A model generated the notes under the pieces. That model was not told the DNA's origin and searched no databases. It saw only the letters and a program-made list of their open reading frames with translations. From CAIVVT01 sp963823095 (lineage in GTDB: Bacteria; Acidobacteriota; Terriglobia; Bryobacterales; Bryobacteraceae), in the NCBI GenBank assembly GCA_963823095.1, contig CAWGKI010000030.1:150797-214796 (forward strand): a stretch of 64,000 bases of DNA. Reading direction: 5' to 3'. Both the position numbers and the translations under genes were made by a program. Below, piece by piece: positions 34,347 through 41,825 of this stretch. Numbering within the stretch: position 1 is the stretch's first letter; the number at the start of each line of letters is the position of its first letter.

Positions 34347-34369
34347 AAACGAAAAAGCATTTTTCGTTT
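34347..34369. terminator. A/T-rich hairpin behind the tRNA gene
   Basis: AAACGAAAAA and TTTTTCGTTT form a 10-bp perfect stem around GCA. The right arm is itself T-rich, so it could terminate the tRNA transcript on the plus strand; by symmetry it could act on the minus strand as well. A near copy lies at 34412-34432. Confidence 0.55.
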
Positions 34370-34411
34370 CTTGCCCGTAAGCCATTGATTCCATGGGTCA
34401 ACGTGCACAAG

Positions 34412-34432
34412 AACGAAAAACTGTTTTTCGTT
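34412..34432. terminator. Second A/T-rich hairpin, near copy of the first
   Basis: AACGAAAAA and TTTTTCGTT pair over 9 bp around CTG, with TT after the right arm. It lies 24 bp beyond the stop of the minus-strand polyketide synthase gene, and on the minus strand would serve as its terminator. The pair of hairpins separates the tRNA from the convergent gene. Confidence 0.55.
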
Positions 34433-34456
34433 TTGATGCTGCTGAGACGCTCCACC

Positions 34457-35506
34457 TCACCACTTCAACAGCAGCAGCTCCGAGCAGAACGCCGGTCCCA
34501 TGGCAGCCAGCACGCTCCACGTGCCCGGCGCGGGCCGGCGATTCAGCATGATCTCTTCGAGCACGCAGAGCACGGACGCCGACGACAGGTTGCCCATGCG
34601 CTTCAAGCAAGCCCACGAGGGATCCAGCGCGCCATCCGCTAATTCCAGGGCCTTCTGGGTCGCTTCCAGCACCGCCGGCCCGCCGGTGTGCACAACCCAG
34701 CACCCGATGTCGCCGCGCGTCAACGCGTGTTCAGCCAGGAAAGTGTCGACGTCCGCACACAGGTGCTTTTCGACAACCTCCGGCACCTCTCTGGACAGCA
34801 CGATCTTGAAGCCCTTTTCGGAGATGTCCCAGCCCATCACGTGCTCGGATTCCGGATAGAAGATCGACTTGGTCGCGAGGATGCTTGGGCCGCGCGACGG
34901 GACATCCGCGCCGGCCACCAGGACCGCCGCCGCACCGTCGCCGAACAGACCCGTGGAGATCAGGTTCGCGGCGGAGAAGTCGTCGTGCTGCAAAGTGAGC
35001 GAGCACAGTTCAACCGAGATCAACGCCGCCACCTGGCCGGGGTAAGCCTTCACGTAGTCGTTGCACCGGGCGATGCCCGCCGCTCCCGCCACGCAACCCA
35101 GGCCGAAGATGGGGACGCGCTTCACGTTCACCGGCAGCCGCATCCGGTTAATGAGGCGCGCTTCCACCGAGGGGCTCGAAATGCCCGTTACCGAAACGAA
35201 GTAGATAGCGCCCAAGACACTCTTGTCGAAGCCGGCGCGTTCGAGTGCTTTGCCCAAGCACTCTTCGGCCAGATCGACGGAGACGCGAATCCAATGATCG
35301 TTCGCCGTGCCCCAACTGGTCAGCCCCGGATACTCCTCCACCGGCAGAGCGAGATGGCGAGTCTCCACGCCCACCGCGCCGTGCAGGCGCTGCAGGAATT
35401 GCGGGTTCTCCATCCGTGGGCCCCAATGGGCGAGAAAGGCGCCGAGCAGAACCTCCTGGCTGTACTCGTATTTGGGAAATGCGCTGGCGACGCTGGCGAT
35501 ATGCAT
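34457..35506 (-). CDS. Type III polyketide synthase
   Basis: The 349-residue protein is a chalcone/stilbene-synthase-like type III PKS. The catalytic triad is complete: Cys138 in FGLGCVAGAAG, His273 in WVVHTGGPAVL and Asn306 in GNLSSASVL. FGDGAAAVLVAG is the CoA-side loop. Such enzymes extend an acyl-CoA starter with malonyl-CoA and cyclise the chain, in bacteria often giving alkylpyrones or alkylresorcinols. ATG 35506 matches the family N-terminus (IASVASAFPKYEYSQE). No methyltransferase or oxidase follows in the same direction that would show the end product. The next minus-strand gene upstream (35522) ends only 15 bp from its start and may be co-transcribed. Confidence 0.92.
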   Translation of the reverse strand: MHIASVASAFPKYEYSQEVLLGAFLAHWGPRMENPQFLQRLHGAVGVETRHLALPVEEYPGLTSWGTANDHWIRVSVDLAEECLGKALERAGFDKSVLGAIYFVSVTGISSPSVEARLINRMRLPVNVKRVPIFGLGCVAGAAGIARCNDYVKAYPGQVAALISVELCSLTLQHDDFSAANLISTGLFGDGAAAVLVAGADVPSRGPSILATKSIFYPESEHVMGWDISEKGFKIVLSREVPEVVEKHLCADVDTFLAEHALTRGDIGCWVVHTGGPAVLEATQKALELADGALDPSWACLKRMGNLSSASVLCVLEEIMLNRRPAPGTWSVLAAMGPAFCSELLLLKW

Positions 35507-35521
35507 GATGTGGGTTGTATT

Positions 35522-36358
35522 CTATCGAAGCCGTGAAAGCTCTTCGGAGTATAGATGATTGCGTGGGAACTGTTGGGAGAGATCGCGGAGGATGTTTTTC
35601 GCCGTCGTAACGTCCTTGTCCCGCAGCGCGGCCACGGCGACCAGGAGGCGCGCGAACGGCTTCAGATAGCGGCCCTTCTCCGCCGTGAGCCGGACGCGCC
35701 GGATGCCTTCCGTCTTGTCGGTCTCGGCGCCGCTCAAGCGCAGCAGCCAGCGCATCGGCAGAGCCTTCTGGCTGAGCAGGTAGTTCTCCACGCCGCCCGC
35801 GAGGTAGGCGTCGTAGTAGTGCGGATCGATGCTCAGCAGCTTCTCCGACATCTGCCTGCTTTGCTTCATGGCGGATAGCGCGGCCAGGTCGCGCTTTTCG
35901 ATCAATCCCGCATAGTCGGAGCTTAGCCCCAGCGCGAGGATGCTAGCGAACAGCGCATTGGTGTCTCGCGGGTTCGACGCAAGCCGCTGCGCGGAGATCC
36001 GCTGCGCCGCACCGATTTCGCGGTCGAACGATGCGCGCATTCCCTGCGAGGGTCCCAGCGCGCTGTGTTCGCCACGGAAATTCTCATCGTGGACAAAGAA
36101 CTCGGACTGCAGAATATTCAGCCTGTCGAACTCGGCGAAAAGATAGGCCGCCGCCATGGACGCCGGTCCCACGGGGTCATCTGGATGGTGCGCTTTGTAG
36201 GCCGTGAAGGTCTGCCGCGCGGCATCGAATTCGAGATTGTACATCTGCCGGTAACCCAGATCGATTGGGTCCTCGGCCGCGCGCATCTCTGGAATCACGG
36301 CAGTGGGCGGAGCAGAGACGAGATGGGCGAGGAGCAGAAAAGTGGTCGTTAAGAGCAT
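35522..36358 (-). CDS. Exported TPR-like helical protein, function unknown
   Basis: The 278-residue protein has a signal peptide (LLTTTFLLLAHLVSAPPTAV) and a helical mature region with TPR-like features: GYRQMYNLEFDAARQTFTAY near the start, and LLVAVAALRDKDVTTAKNIL near the end. Between them lies LAGGVENYLLSQKALPMRWL. It looks like a periplasmic or surface TPR-type scaffold. ATG 36358 was chosen because it begins the signal; the frame is open farther upstream. Proteins like this are common in Acidobacteria but I know no function. It is upstream of, and in the same direction as, the polyketide synthase gene. Confidence 0.7.
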   Translation of the reverse strand: MLLTTTFLLLAHLVSAPPTAVIPEMRAAEDPIDLGYRQMYNLEFDAARQTFTAYKAHHPDDPVGPASMAAAYLFAEFDRLNILQSEFFVHDENFRGEHSALGPSQGMRASFDREIGAAQRISAQRLASNPRDTNALFASILALGLSSDYAGLIEKRDLAALSAMKQSRQMSEKLLSIDPHYYDAYLAGGVENYLLSQKALPMRWLLRLSGAETDKTEGIRRVRLTAEKGRYLKPFARLLVAVAALRDKDVTTAKNILRDLSQQFPRNHLYSEELSRLR

Positions 36359-36631
36359 GTCACGAGGCGAACTGTTCTTAGAAGTAGCGCACGGCGGGAT
36401 GGGCAGGCAAGGAGTCCAGCCCTGCGTCATCGGTGCTTCATGGACGCCGGGCGCGAGTGCCTCGTTACTCGTCCGTGGAGAGGGCGTTATCCAACACTTT
36501 GCAATTGAGGGTGTAGCAGCATGGCGCCAACCTGCTGGCGACTCGCATAGGGAATGTAACTTGCGTGGAGCCGCGGGCGAAGTATCGCTCCAAGCGGACA
36601 GGAATCAGTCGATAATGGAGTCAGGCCTGCT

Positions 36632-37018
36632 ATGAAAGTCGATAAGTGGCTGAAATCGAATGTTTCCGACGGCAAGGAATTGCTGGACTCGGGATATGAG
36701 GGCGCGCACCGCGCGGTGAAGGAAGTTCTGCATGAGGAGGAGGTCCAGTTGGACCTGTCGCATGCGGCGCACAACGCCTGGCGCGCGGCCGCCATCGGAG
36801 CCTGCGTTGGATCGATCGGGGGCTACCTCGTCGAAGAGGAGAAGCCCATTCAGAGTGCTTTGGCAGGCGCATTAGTCGGCGGCGCCTTGGCCGTCGGCGG
36901 CATGATGACGTGGGGATCGCGGCGGCTGATCGCAGCGGCTGCCAGCGGCGCGGTGCGCAACGTCAAGGTCACCCGCGACGAGCAGTGGCTTGAGCATAAC
37001 CCGGTCGCTTACGGCTGA
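36632..37018 (+). CDS. Glycine-zipper membrane protein, 128 aa
   Basis: The protein has an acidic/basic N-terminal region (VDKWLKSNVSDGKELLDSGY...) with one helix, then two hydrophobic Gly/Ala-rich segments: AAAIGACVGSIGGYLV and ALAGALVGGALAVGGMMTWG, which have small-xxx-small spacing as in glycine zippers. Such segments often pack into tight helical pairs in membranes. No family was recognised. The ATG at 36632 is the first start; a clear Shine-Dalgarno is lacking. It is divergent from the exported TPR-like gene over a 273-bp gap. Confidence 0.65.
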   Translation: MKVDKWLKSNVSDGKELLDSGYEGAHRAVKEVLHEEEVQLDLSHAAHNAWRAAAIGACVGSIGGYLVEEEKPIQSALAGALVGGALAVGGMMTWGSRRLIAAAASGAVRNVKVTRDEQWLEHNPVAYG

Positions 37019-37054
37019 GCCCGAATTCGCATTCGCCGCAGACCACTTCCGCTC

Positions 37055-37080
37055 CTGGGAACGCCGATCTCCAGATCGGC
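37055..37080. repeat. Half unit of the paired-hairpin repeat, copy B
   Basis: CTGGGAAC followed by the hairpin GCCGATCTCCAGATCGGC (37063-37080) is the left half of the unit seen complete at 52429 and 59949. No second hairpin follows within 120 bp, so this is a solo copy. It lies between the convergent genes at 36632-37018 and yggX. Confidence 0.75.
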
Positions 37081-37195
37081 CACATTGGCCTGGAGGCGGC
37101 AAACTTGCGGAACAAATTCACTCCGCTCGAGGGCATTCCAGAGCACACAAATCTGCCAGCGCCCCTTCACGGTCGCGCCCCCGTTTCGAAGCTGC

Positions 37196-37489
37196 TTAGT
37201 GCGTGGGCGGGACGTAATCGGCGGGCAATTCCACACCTTCGCCGAAGAAATAGATTTCCATCTGTTTCAGCAGGAACTCCTGCGCCTCGCGCGTCCCGAG
37301 GTTGAGGCGATACTCGTTCATGATCATCTTCATGTGATCGACCCACTGAGCCCAGGCCTGCTTGCTGACGTTTTCATAGATGCGCTGACCGAGCGGATGG
37401 CCGTCGAAGGGCGGCTCGCTGAGTCCTTCGAGCGTCTGCTTCAGTTTGACGCAATAGACCATGCGTGTCTGGGCGTTTTCGGTGGGCAT
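37196..37489 (-). CDS. yggX: YggX-like Fe(II)-trafficking / oxidative damage protection protein
   Basis: The 97-residue protein matches YggX: MVYCVKLKQTLEGL with the conserved Cys, PFDGHPLGQRIYENVSKQAW, and MIMNEYRLNLGTREAQEFL, ending in FFGEG. YggX protects iron-sulfur clusters and DNA from oxidative damage and may help to move iron. ATG 37489 is chosen with AGGAAC upstream; ATG 37462, directly at MVYC, is also possible. It is preceded on the same strand by a small conserved gene at 37543. Confidence 0.88.
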   Translation of the reverse strand: MPTENAQTRMVYCVKLKQTLEGLSEPPFDGHPLGQRIYENVSKQAWAQWVDHMKMIMNEYRLNLGTREAQEFLLKQMEIYFFGEGVELPADYVPPTH

Positions 37490-37542
37490 AAGATGTTCCT
37501 GCCTGGCGGCGTAAGCCAAGGCTATTCACCTGTCAGGATAGC

Positions 37543-37869
37543 TCATCGGATGGATGCTTTAGCTGGTGCACCGGTCGATGCGCGTTCGCGGTTGAAGGGA
37601 GCGTTGCGATGCCGTTTGGCAAGATAGTCGGAGAACAAAAGCCACGTTTGCTCGCCACGTTGGAACCAGCGATGCGCCGCCTTCCGGTAACCCTTCAGCA
37701 ATACCTTCCGCTTGGACTCGCTAACTCGACAGGCCTGAATATCGAGTAGTACCCCGACCTCCCAGGGCTGAAAAGTGGTGCGTCGGAGCCGGCCTGAGAT
37801 TAGATCCACGAGCAGATCGTCGAGGCGAGCAAGACGGTTCTCAAGTTCGGATGCAGGCAGAGTACCCAT
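37543..37869 (-). CDS. Small hypothetical protein, 108 aa
   Basis: This basic, helical protein of 108 residues begins MGTLPASELENRLARLDDLL and contains FQPWEVGVLLDIQACRVS and a Trp/Arg-rich helix (LKGYRKAAHRWFQRGEQTWL). No domain, signal or membrane segment was recognised. The frame lies 53 bp upstream of yggX in the same direction, so the two may be co-transcribed. Codon choice is less G/C-biased than in neighbouring genes. Function unknown. Confidence 0.6.
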   Translation of the reverse strand: MGTLPASELENRLARLDDLLVDLISGRLRRTTFQPWEVGVLLDIQACRVSESKRKVLLKGYRKAAHRWFQRGEQTWLLFSDYLAKRHRNAPFNRERASTGAPAKASIR

Positions 37870-38035
37870 ACTTTCCCTAGAACTCGCTCGTTCAAGATAC
37901 CAGCCGATTGAGCCGTCAATCCACCGGGAATAGTACCAGTACCTCCGGAGTAACTAATCGCACCTCAGACGTCCGTCCGCCAGAATGGGGACGGGCTCGA
38001 GCAGCGCACAGATGGAGGGGTGAATCGCGCGGGTA

Positions 38036-38515
38036 TCAGGGCGTGGGCACTTGCATGCGAGGATTGCAGACGGGCCAGGGCGCGAAACTCAGTGTGAAAT
38101 CCTTGGAATCCACGTAAAGGTTCACCGGATCGCCGGCGCCGAAGTCGAGCACTTCGATGATGCCGGCCTGGCAGTGCCGTACGGCCTTCGTCTTGCGTGC
38201 GGTAATGTCGGGGACCGCGCCTTTCGGCCCCCAGTCTTCCATGAACTTCTGGAAGCTGTAGTCGCGGCAGGGTTTCGCGGGCTCGCAGCCCCACATCCTG
38301 TAGGCCGCGTCGTACTGCTTGTCCTTCAAGAGACTAAAGAACTGGCGGGCGCGCCATTGTTCCCGGACGTCGCGGAAATTGTAGGTCCCGTAAAGGGTCA
38401 GCCCCCAGTCGGCAACCCACAGCACGGCCGCGGCCGCCAGCACGATCAGGATCCAGCGGACCACTTTCTCGCGCGTCTGCCCGGTCGAGCCGTACTGTGA
38501 GAGGTAATCGCTCAC
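38036..38515 (-). CDS. Single-pass membrane protein, 159 aa, function unknown
   Basis: A short cytoplasmic N-terminus (SDYLSQYGSTGQTREKVVRW) leads into one membrane helix (ILIVLAAAAVLWVADWGLTLYG). The outside part of about 110 residues includes QFFSLLKDKQYDAAYRMWGC, AKPCRDYSFQKFMEDWG and VCNPRM, with four Cys that might pair. The DUF4878-like layout (small alpha/beta cone after an anchor) is a possibility only. The stop of the gene lies upstream of skp in opposite order: skp is transcribed first, then this gene, 18 bp apart, so they are probably an operon with groES farther upstream. Confidence 0.7.
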   Translation of the reverse strand: MSDYLSQYGSTGQTREKVVRWILIVLAAAAVLWVADWGLTLYGTYNFRDVREQWRARQFFSLLKDKQYDAAYRMWGCEPAKPCRDYSFQKFMEDWGPKGAVPDITARKTKAVRHCQAGIIEVLDFGAGDPVNLYVDSKDFTLSFAPWPVCNPRMQVPTP

Positions 38516-38533
38516 GAACTTAGCCTCTCTGTC

Positions 38534-39067
38534 TTACTTCTTGACAGGAAATGCTTTGTCGTAGGCGGCGGTGACGTCCGGGGAGATGTCCATCGCCGGC
38601 TTGGAGTAGAGGGCGGCGCTGGAATCGACCACCATATCCAAGCCCTTTTCCTCGGCCACTTTCTTGATGATGTCCTGCAGGTTCTTACCCACGCGCTGGA
38701 GGACGTCCTGCCGGTCGCGATTGACTTCATCCTGCAGCGCCTGGGTATTGCGCTGAAGCTGAACCTGACGGCGCTGGATGCGTTGGCCCAGTTCGGCCAG
38801 GGCAGCTTGATTGTACTTGCCCTGGTTGCCGTCGTAGTCCTGCTGCATCTTGGCGAGTTCTTTTTCGCTCTGAGCCAGTTGATCCTGGCGAGGCCCAAAT
38901 TTGGCGCGAAGATCGACCTCGGCCTGCTTCAATTCAGCCGTGCCTTCTAACGCCTTCTGAAGGCTGACCACCCCGACCTTGAGGGGCGCCTGGGCTGCCG
39001 CCGTCGCACTCAGGCCCACAAGAAGGACCGCTGCCGCCCCTACCATCATTAACCGCGGGAATGCCAT
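38534..39067 (-). CDS. Skp/OmpH-family periplasmic chaperone
   Basis: The 177-residue protein has a signal peptide (MMVGAAAVLLVGLSATAAAQ) and a long helical region with Skp/OmpH features: KVGVVSLQKALEGTAELKQA, then Gln/Lys-rich coiled-coil (LAQSEKELAKMQQDYDGN; LGQRIQRRQVQLQRNTQALQ), and the closing strands DMVVDSSAALYSKPAMDIS. Skp holds unfolded outer-membrane proteins in the periplasm. ATG 39067 begins the signal peptide. It lies 32 bp downstream of groES and 18 bp upstream of the next gene, all on the minus strand. Confidence 0.88.
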   Translation of the reverse strand: MAFPRLMMVGAAAVLLVGLSATAAAQAPLKVGVVSLQKALEGTAELKQAEVDLRAKFGPRQDQLAQSEKELAKMQQDYDGNQGKYNQAALAELGQRIQRRQVQLQRNTQALQDEVNRDRQDVLQRVGKNLQDIIKKVAEEKGLDMVVDSSAALYSKPAMDISPDVTAAYDKAFPVKK

Positions 39068-39099
39068 TTTAATGCCTACTCTCCCTGTCGCCGTCCCGG

Positions 39100-39387
39100 T
39101 TAGCCGAGAATGGCGAGAATCTCGTCTTCACTCAGAATCAGGTATTCCTGACCGTTTATCTTCACTTCCGAGCCGGAGTACTTCCCGAAGAGGATGCAAT
39201 CGCCCGGCTTCACATCAAGGGTCGCCGATTGGCCGTTTGCCAGCAATTTGCCCGTTCCCACCGCGACGACTTCCGCCCTCTGAGGCTTCTCCTTGGCCGT
39301 ATCCGGAATGATGATTCCGCTGGCAAGGATCTCCGCCTCCTCGGTCCGCTTTACAAGCACACGATCGCGCAGAGGGCGCAGATTCAT
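39100..39387 (-). CDS. groES: Co-chaperonin GroES (Hsp10), without an adjacent groEL
   Basis: The 95-residue protein is a standard GroES: LRPLRDRVLVKRTEEAE, the mobile loop ASGIIIPDTAKEKPQ, AEVVAVGTGK, and GDCILFGKYSGSEVKINGQE. It caps the GroEL folding chamber. The start is ATG 39387 with GAAGGAG upstream; the open frame continues above it without family sequence. No groEL lies in the window; the next genes downstream are skp and a membrane protein. It is therefore an orphan or secondary copy. Confidence 0.93.
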   Translation of the reverse strand: MNLRPLRDRVLVKRTEEAEILASGIIIPDTAKEKPQRAEVVAVGTGKLLANGQSATLDVKPGDCILFGKYSGSEVKINGQEYLILSEDEILAILG

Positions 39388-39629
39388 GACAACGGCTCCT
39401 TCAAACAAATTGGATACCGGCGCAAGGGAAAACGTTCCCGGAGCATGCGCGACCGCGCGCGGCCGCAGGCGCTCCATTCCAATCTGAATTGTAGGAGGCA
39501 GCCCGAGAGGGTGTCAAACGTGCCTTGCGTCACCCCTGCAGTGGCGAGCCGGAGCGCGAATCACATCTCGGCGATTGGGGAACTACTTTGGTTGACTGGA
39601 TCGAATACAATGGGGTTGCCTGAATTACC

Positions 39630-39920
39630 ATGGCCATTGTAACCAATCCGCAAGCCTTCGCCATCATGGGCCTATCACACCCTGAGCGAATTTCGGCCGC
39701 CCTTGGCGCGAAGTACTCCACCGACCACCTTCCAATGAGCCAGAATCTCTGGCTTCTTGTCGCCCCTGCTACCGCAAAAGAAGTGTGCGATGCGATCGGC
39801 ATCACAGACGGCTCAAGCGGAACTGGCGTTGTGGTGGCATTTACGAGCTATTATGGGCGCGCTAATCCGCAAATCTGGGAATGGCTAGCTTCTCGGATGG
39901 GGGCGGTGAGCCGTGGCTAG
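39630..39920 (+). CDS. Small hypothetical protein, 96 aa, first gene of an A+T-richer cluster
   Basis: The 96-residue protein reads as a compact alpha/beta domain: YSTDHLPMSQNLWLLVAPA, TAKEVCDAIGITDGSSGTGV, VVAFTSYYGRANPQIWEWL. The last part (a strand, a Tyr-Tyr-Gly-Arg turn and a Trp-rich helix) recalls short proteins found in phage and accessory regions, but I cannot name a family. Its stop overlaps the GTG start of the next gene by 8 bp, so they are coupled. Base composition is visibly more A/T-rich than the flanking genes, which suggests acquisition by transfer. Confidence 0.65.
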   Translation: MAIVTNPQAFAIMGLSHPERISAALGAKYSTDHLPMSQNLWLLVAPATAKEVCDAIGITDGSSGTGVVVAFTSYYGRANPQIWEWLASRMGAVSRG

Positions 39921-40224
39921 CGGCAAAGATCCCGCGCCGACCGTCCCAACCAAGTTCCCAGACACTACACCAGTATTCCCGTCTGGTGACTATAGCTATA
40001 CGGTCGAACTCGTTGGGAGTATCCAGCGCCAACTCGGGATGCTTACCCAAGCAGTGGCTACCCTAACCACCGAATCGACTGAACTGCGCAAGAAGGTTGA
40101 ACGGCTGAGTCAACTCGCCTTCGCTGCTAGCGTGGTTGGGACGATTCTCTTGGTTATTCTCGGATTCGCGGCAAACAAAATCGCAGATGCTGTGATTGCT
40201 ACGATGAAGTCCGCTAGCCATTGA
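39913..40224 (+). CDS. Coiled-coil plus C-terminal membrane anchor protein, 103 aa
   Basis: The protein starts at GTG 39913, overlapping the preceding gene. A Pro/Thr-rich start leads into a coiled coil (VELVGSIQRQLGMLTQAV, LTTESTELRKKVERLSQLA) and then one membrane helix (FAASVVGTILLVILGFAANK), with a short tail. This tail-anchored layout is common in small accessory proteins that work with a soluble partner. The overlapping upstream gene is the obvious partner candidate. No family was recognised. Confidence 0.65.
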   Translation: MASGKDPAPTVPTKFPDTTPVFPSGDYSYTVELVGSIQRQLGMLTQAVATLTTESTELRKKVERLSQLAFAASVVGTILLVILGFAANKIADAVIATMKSASH

Positions 40225-40296
40225 GGTGACCAATAATCTCCCGGAAGAATTCCCTTTAGCCTATGGTCGCGTCAGACCGGGGCGAGGTTTAAGCCG

Positions 40297-40530
40297 ATGC
40301 CGAACGCACGCGAAGAATTCCAAGCAGGATACCGAGACGCGAAAATCAAGAGCCCATGGGACGGCCTTAAGCGAGGCGCAATCCACGGCGCGATCCTAGC
40401 GGTAGCTATTGTCTACCCTGCGGCAATATGGAAACGGGTCGTCGGCGCATTAGTGGCCTTCTGGCTCGTCGGAATGATCGTCCAATATCGCGCAATGCGG
40501 CGTGAGCGGTCCAGGGGATTGGATGGCTAA
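40297..40530 (+). CDS. Small membrane protein, 77 aa
   Basis: The 77-residue protein has a charged N-terminus (PNAREEFQAGYRDAKIKSPW), two closely spaced hydrophobic segments (GAIHGAILAVAIVYPAAIW and VVGALVAFWLVGMIVQY) and a strongly basic tail (RAMRRERSRG). It is a two-helix hairpin membrane protein of unknown family. The next gene starts 11 bp later and also encodes a small membrane protein. Confidence 0.6.
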   Translation: MPNAREEFQAGYRDAKIKSPWDGLKRGAIHGAILAVAIVYPAAIWKRVVGALVAFWLVGMIVQYRAMRRERSRGLDG

Positions 40531-40541
40531 GGAAGTAATCC

Positions 40542-40715
40542 ATGAAGATCCTAGCTGTTGTCGGCATCCTGTTTTGGGCCTACTGCGCCGTGAATGTGAT
40601 TAACCAAAGGCGGGTTTACGCAGCCCTCGGCGAATACGGCAAGGCCAAGATGGGCACATGGGCCGTGTTCATCGTCGTCGGGCTTGCGGTCTGCTTCTGG
40701 CTACTGCTGCGCTGA
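40542..40715 (+). CDS. Small two-helix membrane protein, 57 aa
   Basis: A 58-codon frame with AAGGAAG just ahead of ATG 40542 encodes an N-terminal hydrophobic helix (ILAVVGILFWAYCAVNVI), a polar hairpin (NQRRVYAALGEYGKAKMG) and a second helix (WAVFIVVGLAVCFWLLLR) that ends at the stop. It is co-directional with, and 11 bp after, the 77-residue membrane protein gene. No family recognised. It is short enough to be missed by gene callers. Confidence 0.6.
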   Translation: MKILAVVGILFWAYCAVNVINQRRVYAALGEYGKAKMGTWAVFIVVGLAVCFWLLLR

Positions 40716-40768
40716 AAGACTTTCACGGTCCGAGCCGATTGCATTTTTTCAACGCAACGTTAGGACAG

Positions 40769-40804
40769 TACCCACCGGCCCAAGCGTGTAAGGACCGGCG
40801 GGTA
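40769..40804. terminator. Possible bidirectional terminator between convergent genes
   Basis: TACCCACCGG (40769-40778) pairs with CCGGCGGGTA (40795-40804) with one mismatch around a 16-nt loop. It lies between the small membrane-protein gene and the convergent LysR gene. There is no T-run directly after it on the plus strand. Weak support. Confidence 0.35.
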
Positions 40805-40817
40805 GTGGCGGCGGCCC

Positions 40818-41730
40818 TCAGGCGGCCGGCGTGCGCAGCAGGTCCATGAACACTTGCGCCGCACGAGGAAAGCTTCGGCGGCGGCGATGAATGATGCCGA
40901 GCGGCCGGATGAGCCGGTCTTCCAGGCGGATGGCGCACAGGCGATTCTCGGCAACCTCACTGTGCAGCATCGGCTCCGGCAGGATGCTGACGCCAGAGCC
41001 CAGGCGCAACGCTTCCTTCATACTCTGGATATTGTCGAAGCGGCTGGAGATATGAACGCGGACGGAATGCTCCCGCAGAAAACGTTCGATGTCGCGGCTG
41101 ATTGGCAGATCTTCGTCGAAGCCGACGAACTCGGAGCCTTCCAGCTCGGCCGGACTCATGCTCTCACGGCTCGCGAAGGGGTGGCTGGGCGAGCACGCCA
41201 CAACCATCGTCTCCTCGCGCCAGGGCAGCGCCGTGATCTCGCGGGTTGACTCCGGGATAGCTGACCAAACCGATATCGACGCGCTCCTCGGCCACTGCCT
41301 GGTAGACCTTCTCGGGCCGCAGGTAATTGACCTCAAGTTGAGCAGAGGGTAACCGGAGGTTGAACTCCCGCTCCAATCTGGACATTTCCGAGATGCCCAC
41401 GGAGTAAATGGCAGCGATGCGCACCATCCCTCCCACTGTTCCCTTCATCTCTTCCATCGACGTCGTGAAATCCTGCTGGCGGCGCAGGACATCGCGGGCG
41501 AAATCATAGAAAAGCCGGCCCGCTGCCAGCACTTCCAGCGGGCGCCGGGACCGGTCCAGGAGCCGAACGTCCAACTGTCGCTCCAGTTCCTGCAAGGCCT
41601 GGCTGGCCGCGGACTGGGTGACCCCATTCATCGATGCGCCGCGGCTGATGCTGCGGCTTTGGACGATGTCCCGATAGAGAAGAAGTTGTGCGAAGTCCAC
41701 CGCGAAGATGGTACCATAAGGCGTTCTCAT
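40818..41730 (-). CDS. LysR-family regulator divergent from gltB (frameshifted)
   Basis: The N-terminal part is a LysR winged helix-turn-helix (LYRDIVQSRSISRGASMNGV, TQSAASQALQELERQLDVRL, LDRSRRPLEVLAAGRLFYDF). The effector-binding part continues in a second frame (TREITALPWREETMVVACSP, FVGFDEDLPISRDIERFL, RLGSGVSILPEPML). The shift lies in the G run at 41254-41256; removing one base joins VSYP to ESTREITAL and restores about 300 residues. Its position, divergent from gltB, is the same as that of GltC, the LysR activator of gltAB in Bacillus, so control of glutamate synthase is the natural guess. The start is uncertain: ATG 41730 or GTG 41700. Confidence 0.82.
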
Positions 41731-41752
41731 ATGACAAGGCAATAATTTCACT

Positions 41753-41780
41753 TTGTCTGATACAACGAAGAGCGTATAAT
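41753..41780 (+). promoter_or_regulatory. Promoter of gltB-gltD with nearby LysR-type half-sites
   Basis: TTGTCT (41753-41758) and TATAAT (41775-41780), separated by 16 bp, form a strong sigma-70-like promoter 45 bp ahead of the gltB start. GACAA and TTGTC half-sites at about 41732 and 41753 are arranged symmetrically around an A/T-rich centre that includes the -35 box, as LysR-family binding sites often are. The divergent LysR gene lies just upstream. Confidence 0.65.
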
Positions 41781-41825
41781 CGGAAGACCCACTCTTGAAA
41801 TTCAGAGAAAGCGGGTCCTGCCATC

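Noticed and set aside
34219..34438. tRNA-Leu as attachment site of an integrated element
   Set aside because: No integrase gene lies nearby and no copy of the tRNA 3' end was seen downstream within the window.
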